A DNA stretch of 64,000 bases from Phalacrocorax aristotelis (taxonomy: Eukaryota; Chordata; Aves; Suliformes; Phalacrocoracidae), in the NCBI RefSeq assembly GCF_949628215.1, contig NC_134297.1:434001-498000 (forward strand), given 5' to 3'. The translations under genes were made by a program, and so were the position numbers. Shown piece after piece: positions 25,761-34,796 of this stretch (the stretch's first letter is position 1; every line of letters starts with the position of its first letter). The notes beneath the pieces are model-generated. The model did not search any database. It was not told the DNA's origin and saw only the letters and a program-made list of their open reading frames with translations.

Positions 25761-28059
25761 GGCGCCGGACAGACCGCCCTCACCCCCCCGCCGCGCCCCC
25801 AGCACCTCACGCACCCCCCCGAACTCCTCCCGGTGCCCCCGGGCTCTCCCCGCTCCCATCCCCAAGCTCACCCCCCCCTCCCCGCGCACCTCAGCTCCAT
25901 GTCGTAGATTCACCCCCTCCCCAATCCGTCCCACGACCCCTGCGCGCACCCCACGCTCCCCCCACCCCAAACCTGGCACCCCCCCAACACCTGCGCCCTG
26001 CTGCCGCCCCCGAAACGGCGCCTGAGCACCTCCGAGCCTCGCAGCGGGTGGCAGAACGCTCATGCACGCTGCGATCTCTCTCTGCGTCCTTAAGAATCAC
26101 TTGGTTTATTTCCCTTGTTTTATTTAAATGTCTTTTTAGAAAACTGCAACTTTTTGGAGAGCCGCTCTGGTTTTCTCAAAGGCCTTTTGTCTCTTGATTC
26201 GCAGGCAGGTCCGGTCATTAAGGTTAAAATCCCCAAGGACAGAGACGGGAGACCCAAGCAGTTCGCGTTTGTGAATTTCAAACACGAAGAATCTGTCCCT
26301 TACGGATTGAGCCTGCTTAACGGGATCAAACTGTACGGAAGGCCCATCAAAATTCAGTTCCGATCAGGTACCCACCAAAAATAACCCAGTTACTAGAGAC
26401 AAAGCAAATCTACCGCCGGCATCCCCCTCCCAGATTTGGACAGGTCCACGTTTACGTGGTTAAATCGCACGTGCTTCTCGCCTAACGGTCGCTTTCCTGG
26501 TAGCTGGTGATTTCGTAGCAGGAAGGTGTGGAGCAGGGGTGTGCTCTCTTCCCTGTCCCTCAGCAGGGGACCTTTCCGAGGGCTAATTAAGCACATGGAG
26601 ACTGTTAGTGCCTTGCAGGTTCACTTCATACCCCAGTTCCTCTCCCTGGTGTTTGTCAGTCTCGTGAAATGCTTGTTTCTCCTCAGGGAGCAGTCACGCG
26701 TCTCAGGATGGCAATCCGTCCTGCTCCCCGCACGGATCTGCCAACGCCAGCCCTCCCGGCGTGCTGCAGCCGGCGTCAAACTGCAGCAGGTACGAGTCCC
26801 GCCCGCGGAGAACGGCGGTGGCACGGCGCGCTGCGCTCCCGCCTCTCTCCGCAAGTGCCATTTGGCCTTTCTTCCCCGTGGAGCGAGTACGTGCGTTCCC
26901 GCTGCCCAGTGTCCTTGGGGCAGAAGGAATCGCGTCGGGTTTTCGTATGAGCACGGGCGAGGTGAGGCAGGGAGAGCGCTGCCGGACGCACAACGCGTGT
27001 TTCTGACCGCGGCGGCGAGTTCTGGCTGACGCTCGGACGGTTGCTCTGTTTCTAACGGGAGAAACACAGCTGGGATGCAAACTGGACTGCGATGGTCTGG
27101 CGCTTCAGGCTAAAATTGCTAATCGTTCCTTCCTGCAGATACGACAGGAGCTCTGACAGTATAGCAGCAGCGGGATTCTCCTCGGCGCAGAGGTCCCTGC
27201 CGCCTGCTGACCACCCCCAGAGACAAGCAGCGGTAAGCTCTTCGCTTGCCCTAATAGCGTCCGACCCTGCAGTTGGCCACGGCTGACGGTCTCGTCTCTG
27301 ATTTTGAGTTCTTGTTTCCTGTAACATCTGCGAGGGGCTGTGGGGATAGGCTTTTAGGGGGCTGAAATGCCAGTTCCAGGAGACTCGTGGCTCCGGCTGC
27401 CGAGGTGGTTAGTCGGGGAGGGCTTGGAGCTTTAGGAGCTCAGCTGTAGAGGAAGCAGTCGGCAATAGCCGTTGCTGAGTTCGCGTGTAGTCTCATTGCC
27501 GAACCAAAAAATTCCATTTCCCCCTGTATTTACAGGGTGATTAACGTGCAGTTCAGAGGCCAGCACGGGGGTTAGCGTTCCTCTGGCCCCCGCGCCCTGG
27601 CGGGAAGCGAGCGCAGCAAATCCACCGGCCCTTCTCTTCTCTTTCCAGATGTGGCAGCAGCCTGCGTTCAGCGGGAAGTACAAGCAGCCCGGCTTCGCCC
27701 TGCCCAGCTACCAGCCGGCTCCTCACGCCTTTCACCCCGTGCCGGCCTCCCAGATGCCGCGGCGCCCAGAGGCGCCGGCGCCGCACAAGGCCCGGCTCAG
27801 CGCCCACCCCTACCACCCGGACGGCAGGCACTTTGGCCGCGAGCAGCGCTTCGGGGAGCGCGGGCCCGACTACGGCAGGGGCAAGAGGGAGGAGTACGGC
27901 TTTGAGGAGAGGGGGCACGATGCCGGCCCCGAGCACCACTACAGGGGCAGCCGAGAGGAGCCTGCCTACGAGGACAGGCACCGGGACGGCTGGAGCCACG
28001 ACTACGACTACCGGAGAGACAGCTACCGGGAGGCCAAGTGGCACCCCTCGCGGCATTAA
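25539..28059 (+). CDS. RBM7: RNA-binding protein 7, NEXT complex subunit, five exons
   Basis: RBM7 is the RNA-binding subunit of the nuclear exosome targeting (NEXT) complex with ZCCHC8 and the helicase MTR4. It directs promoter upstream transcripts, snRNA extensions and other short-lived RNAs to decay. Coding exons are 25,539-25,634, 26,205-26,367, 26,687-26,789, 27,139-27,232 and 27,649-28,059, all GT..AG, giving 288 residues against 266 in human. The N terminus MGAAAAEADRTLFVGNL is as in human. The RRM spans about residues 10-86, with RNP2 LFVGNL (12-17) and RNP1 KQFAFVNF (50-57), split by intron 1. The C-terminal half is low-complexity and rich in R, Y, H, D and E, ending WSHDYDYRRDS...SRH as in human. 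The human MK2/14-3-3 serine Ser136 is not conserved: QRSLPP stands where human has QRSFSS. Introns are 319-570 bp. Confidence 0.97.
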
Positions 28060-28129
28060 CGCTGAGCCCAGCGGGATTTTAAGAACTCAATGGCAAAAAA
28101 AGCTCAATCTATTTCTTACTGAGTATATG

Positions 28130-28503
28130 TATAAAAAAACCCAAACCCCAACCCTTCAAAGTTACCTTTTAATGTTTGTAAAAATACCAGCAGCGTAGTC
28201 CTCCACAGCTAGCGTCTCGATTTTAAATGTTTTACCTCTGCATCTCAGGGCTTTTCGCGGGGTGGGGGGAAACACCGACATGCCGGCGTTCCGGGGAGAC
28301 GGCCGCCGTTTGTACTGCAGAGGAGGAGCCGCCTCTGTTTTTGTAGTGGGGTGGAAGGGGCCGTTTCCGTATGCGATGCGGGGGTGCGTGCTTTTTGGAG
28401 AGAGCCGAGGCGGGACGGACGCTTTCCGGCACCTCCGGTGCTTCGCTGAGCCTTTTTGATACGCGGTATTTGAATATTCCTTGGCTTGGAGAAGAGCATT
28501 AAA
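28130..28503 (+). terminator. RBM7 3' end region, non-canonical polyadenylation signals
   Basis: No AATAAA follows RBM7 before REXO2. Variant signals are TATAAA at 28,130-28,135, 71 bases after the stop, and ATTAAA at 28,498-28,503, at the edge of the REXO2 CpG island. Either could end the RBM7 transcript. Use of the second would bring its 3' end within about 280 bp of the REXO2 start codon. Confidence 0.45.
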
Positions 28504-28549
28504 TGACTCCCTTGGGAAAATGGGCAGATGAACTTTGCAGCCTCCTTTC

Positions 28550-29110
28550 AGCGGTTTCGGGAGTAAAACCGGCTCTGAGCGAGCGGGGCGGCCCCCGGGG
28601 CTCCCCGCTTTGTGCGGGGCGGGAGCGGCCGGCGCCGGTCGTGGAGCCGCCTCCCGGGCTCCTCCCGCCCGCGCCGCCGAGACTACAGCTCCCAGCAGCC
28701 CCCGCGGCCGCCGCCCGCGGCCGCCCCGGCCGCGCCGCCGCGGTGGCTGCCGGGAGTTGTAGTGCGGCGGCGTCGCTTTGCGGCCTGGCGGCGATGCTGG
28801 GCGGCAGCCGCGCCGGCCTGGGTCGCCTGCGACGCTGCGGCGGGCGGCTGTGGCGGGGCTGGCGGCGGGCGGCGGGCATGGCCGGCGGCGGCATGGGCCA
28901 GCGGATGGTCTGGGTGGACCTGGAGGTGCGGGAGGGCGGCGGGGAGGGCGGCGGGGGGCGCTCGGGGCGGCGGGCGGGCGGGCGGGCTGACGGTGCCGCT
29001 CCCTCCGTGGCAGATGACGGGCCTGGACGTGGAGAAGGACCAGATCCTGGAGATGGCGTGCCTCATCACCGACTCCGACCTCAACGTCCTGGCCGAGGTA
29101 AGGAGGGGGC
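28550..29110. promoter_or_regulatory. REXO2 CpG-island promoter with inverted ZNF143-type motifs
   Basis: A CpG island without a TATA box covers REXO2 exons 1 and 2. Two copies of the ZNF143/SBS-type core ACTACAnnTCCC face each other: plus strand at 28,682-28,701 and minus strand at 28,745-28,763. They are separated by a 43-bp pure G/C block, and the second ends 31 bp before the start codon. ZNF143 sites of this form are common at TATA-less promoters of mitochondrial and housekeeping genes. Confidence 0.75.
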
Positions 29111-32100
29111 CCCCGAGCCCGCCCGCCCGCCCCGCGCCTACCTCCGGGCCCTTCTGCCCCCGGGCGCCCCCCCGCCCCCAGGCCCTACCCCCACGCCGGT
29201 CCTGTCCCCGGGACAAACCGGCCCTGCCCCCGGGACCCCCTGCCCTTCCTCCCCCAGGCCCTGCCCCCGGGATCCCCGGCCCTGTCCCCCCCAGGCCCTG
29301 CCCCCCCCCAGCCTTGTCCCCGGGACCCCGGGACAAGCCGGCCCTGCCCCCGGGACCCCCTGCCCTTCCTCCCCCGGGACCCCCTGCCCTTCCTCCCCCA
29401 GGCCCTGCCCCCGGGATCCCCGGCCCTGTCCCCCACAGGCCCTGCCCCCCCCCAGCCTTGTCCCCGGGACAGCCCAGCCCTGCCCTTCCTCCCCCGGGAC
29501 CCCCTGCCCTGCCCACCCTGGCCCTGTCCGCAGGACCCCCAGCCCTTCCCGGGGGAAATTTTTGCTTCCAGAGGAGCAATTTCCACCCTGCACCGGGTGC
29601 TCGGGGCCCCCTCCGGCACCATGGGCCCGGGTGTCGCCTCCCACGGCTGCTCGGGGCCGAGCTTATCGTGATTACCTTTGCGTTTTCCCTTTCCCGGCAG
29701 GGCCCGAACCTGATTATCAATCAGCCCGACGAGCTGCTGGACGGCATGTCCGAGTGGTGCAAGGAGCATCACGGGAAGGTAACCCTCCCGGAGCAGTCAC
29801 GCTGCCATTTCTCTTTCTTTCCAGCGATGAGGGTAACGTATAATTCAGAATTATTAGTTGCGGTAGTCACCTAAAAAGGGACGGCTCCTCCACTGAACAG
29901 TCTGCAGTCAAAACAGGGGGTAAGGATCGGGAGACGGTAAGTATCGTCCGTATTTTTGTACCGAGGAGCTGACGCCTCACGTTTTGCCCGAGGTCTTGCA
30001 AGCCGTCTGTGCGAATCGCGTTCGTGTGTCTTCAGTCTTTGTCCTGCATCTCAGCTGCAGGATTGCCCCGAAGCGGCCTGTGTTCTGTAGCCTGGTTTTT
30101 AATAAGTTTGCATAGTGCTGGAAGCTACTTTCTAACTTGAGAGCCGGGAGCTCCAGCGAAGGGCGACAGCTAGGGAGCGGCCCCGAGGAGCCAGAGCTCA
30201 CGGGAGGGCCGCGGGCAGGGCGAGGCACGCGTCAGAGGGCGTGGGAGCGGGCTCCGTTGCTCGGACGCGTGCCACTCGCTCCTGTCTGCAAAGGCGGAGG
30301 CTCGGCATCGCGCCTCTCGGCGCGAGGTTGAGAGGTCGGCTTCAGCTCCCCGCTCTGCTTGCTGAGCTGCCGCGTTGGATGGGCTCCTCCGACAGCTCCT
30401 CCTGGGGAAGCCCGTTCCGTGCTGCGTAAAATAACTGGAAGAGTAATTCCGACAGACCAGGGGCAGGTGTGGCTTGAAGTCCCAAGTAAGAACAGGCACA
30501 AAATCGGTGTAGAATGGTCCAGAGCTGACAAAATGCAGCTGTATCGCAGCAAATTCAGGTAACTGCAGAATGAAACAGGCCGATTTGCTGTAAGCACTGC
30601 ACTGTTATTTTTGCCTGTCCCCTCGGTGCTGTAAAGCCTCGCGTGTTTTTTCGCCGAAAGCCTAACTGCTGTGGTGAGAGATTATTTTTAGTTCTTTCCG
30701 CCACCGAAGAAAGCTTCCTCCTTGCCAGCGGCAAGGAAGCGAATGGATTTTCCAGTCCCTGATGATGAATTGAAATTCGAGTTAGTTTTCAATTAAGGGC
30801 TGAAGTTTTAAGACACCTGTAGCCCCTCCCCTCCTCTCCCCTTCGGCATCTCACTCTCCCCGGGAAGGATTAGCAAGAGTTTGGAAAAATGACTATTAAT
30901 TTACCGTGATGGGTGCTTTTCCCCTCCTCCAGCTGAGGACTCGAACTCGGCTTCAGTTCAGGAGTGCGCTGGAGATGGCAGCGTACGTTATCGCTGCTCC
31001 TGAGGAGCTACTTGTTTTTAATTGACTAAGAAAAGAGAAGCAATTAGAATATAGATGAAAATGCAGCCACATAATGAATTTTTTAACCACCACTTGGATC
31101 TGTCAAGGAGATTTTTGCAGCACGGTCGTGGAAATATATAGCGTAGCCAGATGGAAATAAATCACTGAGAACACTCGGAGCAGATTTGACATTTAACTGT
31201 TGAAAAAAAGGGAGAAGGAACTTTACTAATTTGTACAAGTCTTGATAAACACTTAAGCCAGGATCCTGATTATTTCTGTTCCTTTATACCTACCGCTCTG
31301 CGCTGGGGAGGCGGAGGCCTCTCCTGAACAGGGAGAAGTGCAGTGCTCTCCTGGGTCACGTACGTACAGGTGCGTAAACGAGGCTTGCACAATGTCTTGG
31401 TAACAGAGAAGAGCCTCTAGAAAGTCCAGCTGCCGGGAAGGGAAAACCAAACCCCGCAGGGATGCCGGCGGTGGTAAGGCTGTTCTTCGATCGCCTTCCC
31501 TTGGGCTGATTTTCACTTCCCGAGCAGGGCGTGCACGTCAGCCGGGCTGGCTTGCGGCGCCGCCGGGGGAGAATGAAGGCAAGGGGGTGTCCCAGAGCAC
31601 CGAAACGCAGGGTTCGGTTGGTTCGAACGGTAGCCGAGGGGTTGGCCACCTGCTGTTGAGCATTTCGGGAGGTATCTGTGGCGGCGCGTTTCTGATTTGT
31701 GATGGACGGCTCTTTCTTTGCAGTCTGGCCTTACGAAGGCTGTGAAGGAGAGCAAGATCTCATTGCAGCAGGCAGAGTATGAGTTTCTGTCCTTTGTACG
31801 ACAACAGACACCCCCTGGCCTCTGCCCCCTTGCAGGTAAAGTACGTTTTTTCTTAATAACAACAGTACCGTCCCTCCTGCAGCTCCCAGCCGGATGCCGA
31901 AAGGCCCGCTGACGTGCGTGGCGGGGATGCTTCAGGTTCCTCTGCTGAGATCTAGCACGGACATCAAAACCTGTTTGTAAGAAGCGGTTCAGTGACGGCA
32001 CCACCCCTTCTGCAGGTGCCCTGAAGCCAGTATCGCACGTCATTCCTGCGGGGAGCGTCAGTTCTCTTTTGCGTTGACGTTTCCGTGTACGGTTATAATC

Positions 32101-34507
32101 GGGGCGGCCTGCGACCGTAAAATCCGAGCGGCAGAGCCGGCGGCGTCTCCTCGCTGTGTATCGAGCCAGGCGCCAACCGTGACTCTGCCAAATGTCCCGC
32201 TACCCGGGGCTGCACCCAGGGCGTGCGCGTACGGCCGCGGGACTGGTGCTCAGTGGAAGCCACTCCAATGCCCGTTTTCACTTGGCGGAACACCCGATGC
32301 TCCCGTGACGCTGTGATATTTAGCCGCGTGACATAAATCTTTGAGGGTCGTAACCGAAGACTTAACAGAGGGATTACGTGTTGAAACCGCGCGCGATCCT
32401 GCAGTGACAACCCGACAAACCTTTGTAATCATGTTTACTAGAAAACGGGATAAAGGAGCTGCCCGCGAATAGCTTTTCATATCCTGTGATCTTTCCCCAG
32501 CTCGCGTAGCTTCTCGTTTAGACGTCGTTCCTGGTAGCTTTGTGATGTCTCTGAAGGAACATCTTGTTTTGTGTCTTTGTAGGTAACTCTGTTCATGCAG
32601 ATAAGAAATTCCTTGACAAATACATGCCTCAGTTCATGAGGCATCTTCATTACAGGATCATTGATGTGAGCACCGTCAAAGAGCTTTGCAGGTAAGCAGT
32701 CCCCGAATGAAACAGTGATAGATAATCTAGGGAAGCCTGTTACGTGGCGCTGCGGAGAGACGTGGCTGCTGGGAGAGGGCTGCCTGCAGCCACCGCCTGC
32801 TGCGTCCCCTCTTTTCGGGCGGAGGCACAGGGTGAGCCGGGAAGGGCCCCGTGAGCGGTGTGCTCTGGGGTCTGCAGCGCTTGGCTCGCAGGCTTGTGGC
32901 TTCTCCGGGCGCCAGTGAAACCGTGACTCTTCTGCCGATTGTAGCAAACCCGCAGCAGCCACCGGACGTGGTTTTGAATCCCGGTTTCCTTTTTCAAGTG
33001 GCCCTTTTTTCCGCCTACAGACGCTGGTATCCAGAAGAATATGAGTTTGCACCAAAGAAGGCGGCTTCTCACAGGTGAGGTTTCTGCTTTTGCCTGTAAC
33101 GGAGCAGGGCTTGTCGCGCAGGAACCGTGCTCCCCTGGATTCCAGGCACGCTGCTTCTGACGCAGGTGCCGGCGGAGGCTGCCTGCTCCCGCTCCCTGTC
33201 GTACGCTTGTACGCCTGACGCCCGGCCGGTGCGGGGAGAGGGATTATTAAAACACGGAGAATCAGAAGGTTCCTCCTCCTCTGTTCCGATGGACCGCGTT
33301 TGCCGTCCAAGATGCTTGTTTGGCAGCGTAGGTGCATCTGTCGCTGCTCAGGTGTCAGGGTGAGAAATCACGTGGAAGCGGCAGCTTAACGGTGGGTTTT
33401 ATCTGTCCTGGTTTTGGGCAGAGTCGCTCACAGAGCTGCTGAAATTGGAAGATGAGAGTTCTGTTCCCGGCTGTTTCCCAAGCTCAGAGAGCTCGTTCTC
33501 CTTCCCGGGGAAGGCTCTCATTTCAAGTTACGCTCCTGCCGGCATCTGAGGCACCCCTGAAGGCTGCAGTTGCCTCCAGGTTTAGGAAGTAACGCATGTT
33601 TCTAGAAAGCTGCGTTTTCTGGTCCTTCCGAACAGAGGAGACGGTGGGTCCTGGGGGATCCGTAGCCTTTGCGAGGTCCGTGTGTTGTACGTGCTGTGCG
33701 CACGGTAAGTGCATCCGTTTCGCTCTTCCACCCGCGCAGATAAAAGCGGACGCCTGTGCGTCGAAATGTCTGTGGTGGACGTTTTGTGGGTGCTGTTTGG
33801 TACCTAGAGCCGCGGCCGTTCTGAACGGCGGCAGGAAGGAGCCGCTGGACCCTCACCTGCCTGCTCTGACGGGGCCGTGCTGGGCAGGAGGGGAGGCCCT
33901 GGTACACAAAGGGAAGGGGCGACTGGCGGCGAGGTCTCAATCGAAATCACGGGTGGCCGTGCTGCGCGGCAGGAAGGCGCGGTAAGGTCGCTGCTTCTGA
34001 GCTGGCAGAGCTGGCCAAAGCAGGAGCTGGCCAAAGCAGGAGCTGGAAGCGGGTCTCTGGAGCCGCGTCTCCGTCGCCTCGCGTTGAATTGCTTTTAAGA
34101 GTCGCAGCTGTAGAACTGCTTGGTTTTCGGGAGCTTCTGCGTCCCACGGTGACGTAAACGGATCAGCCGTGTGCTACTCCCCGGCACGTCAGCGCTGGCA
34201 GGCTTTTATTGCGTCCCCCTACCGGAGGCCAGCGAGGGCTGTTCTTTCTGGCAGATGTGCGGTCCGCGTGTTCAGAGTTCCAATTCTTGCAGCCTGGAAT
34301 TTTTCAGAAGCGTTGGAATCCAGGCGTAGCCGAAGGTGCGCGCAGGCGTTTTCAAACCCTCCTTATTTCTCTTTCAGAGCTCTCGATGACATCAGGGAAA
34401 GCATCAAAGAGCTTCAGTTCTACAGAGACCGCATCTTCAAGAGGAAAACGGATGAAAAGAAAAGGAAACTAATAGAGAATGGAGAAAGCGATAAAACCGC
34501 CAGCTGA
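28794..34507 (+). CDS. REXO2: Oligoribonuclease REXO2 (DEDDh 3'-5' exonuclease), seven exons
   Basis: REXO2 degrades RNA fragments a few nucleotides long, chiefly dinucleotides, in mitochondria and cytosol. Coding exons are 28,794-28,925, 29,014-29,097, 29,701-29,778, 31,724-31,835, 32,583-32,691, 33,021-33,074 and 34,378-34,507, all GT..AG, giving 232 residues against 237 in human. The catalytic DEDDh set is complete: Asp42 and Glu44 in VDLEMTGLD, Asp142 in [15 protein letters not shown], His189 and Asp194 in SHRALDD. Residues 1-28 are Arg-rich without acidic residues, fitting a mitochondrial presequence. Met29 and Met34 could give a cytosolic form, as known for human. From residue 35 onward it is nearly identical to human. 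Intron 1 is only 88 bp. Intron 2 holds a C-rich minisatellite and intron 3 (1,945 bp) an AT-rich block. It follows RBM7 head to tail, 735 bp apart. Confidence 0.98.
29205..29545 (+). repeat. C-rich minisatellite in REXO2 intron 2
   Basis: About three imperfect copies of a roughly 120-bp C-rich unit are seen. GGACAAACCG at 29,211 recurs as GGACAAGCCG at 29,331, exactly 120 bp later, and a diverged third start lies near 29,466. Within the second copy a 24-bp subunit (GGGACCCCCTGCCCTTCCTC plus CCCC) is duplicated. The strand bias (C on plus, G on minus) gives G-quadruplex potential. Because stop codons are rare in such DNA it produces long meaningless open frames. Confidence 0.85.
30660..31250. 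promoter_or_regulatory. AT-rich candidate intronic element in REXO2 intron 3
   Basis: About 590 bp of CpG-poor, AT-rich DNA with many TTAATT, ATTAAT and AATAAAT words lies in an otherwise GC-rich gene. No simple repeat or transposon signature is seen. It may be an intronic enhancer or simply relaxed intron sequence. Confidence 0.3.
34009..34046 (+). repeat. 16-bp tandem duplication in REXO2 intron 6
   Basis: The unit AGCTGGCCAAAGCAGG occurs twice without mismatch (34,009-34,024 and 34,025-34,040), followed by the first six bases of a third. It is a recent small duplication in an intron. Confidence 0.9.
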
Positions 34508-34740
34508 TTCCCCATGTTACCATGCCGTCCGTGGCACGTTCTAGGTGTGTCCCTGGGTTCTTTTCTGTTCGCCAGTCTCCAGAGAAGCTGCACCCTTCAG
34601 TTACCTTGTTTCCTAACGGCTCTTAAAACGCAGATGGAAGCCTGAGGTCCTGCTTCTTTTCTGTTCGAGCGAGGAATCGACACGCTCGCGTCTCAGCAGC
34701 TTCTTTGTTCCTACGTACTAGGTAAAACATGCTGTTTGAT

Positions 34741-34763
34741 ACTCCTCCTCCTCCTCCTCCTCC
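34741..34763 (+). repeat. CTC trinucleotide microsatellite in REXO2 3' UTR
   Basis: About seven CTC units lie in the 3' UTR, 28 bases before the polyadenylation signal. The tract is likely length-polymorphic. Confidence 0.85.
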
Positions 34764-34790
34764 GGTTTTAGATGCAGCCTTTCAGAACAC

Positions 34791-34796
34791 AATAAA
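34791..34796 (+). terminator. REXO2 polyadenylation signal
   Basis: A canonical AATAAA lies 284 bases after the REXO2 stop codon and is followed by GT- and T-rich sequence. It gives a 3' UTR of about 300 bases. Confidence 0.85.

Noticed and set aside
25042-26025. A 327-codon plus-strand frame across the RBM7 promoter and intron 1
   Set aside because: It is in a different frame from RBM7 exon 1, is Arg/Pro-rich, and covers CpG island and intron. It is a by-product of base composition.
28503-29874. Long plus-strand frames of 446 and 420 codons and a minus-strand frame of 345 codons over REXO2 exons 1-3
   Set aside because: They run through the intron 2 minisatellite and introns. The spliced REXO2 reading explains the conserved segments, and the remainder is repeat.
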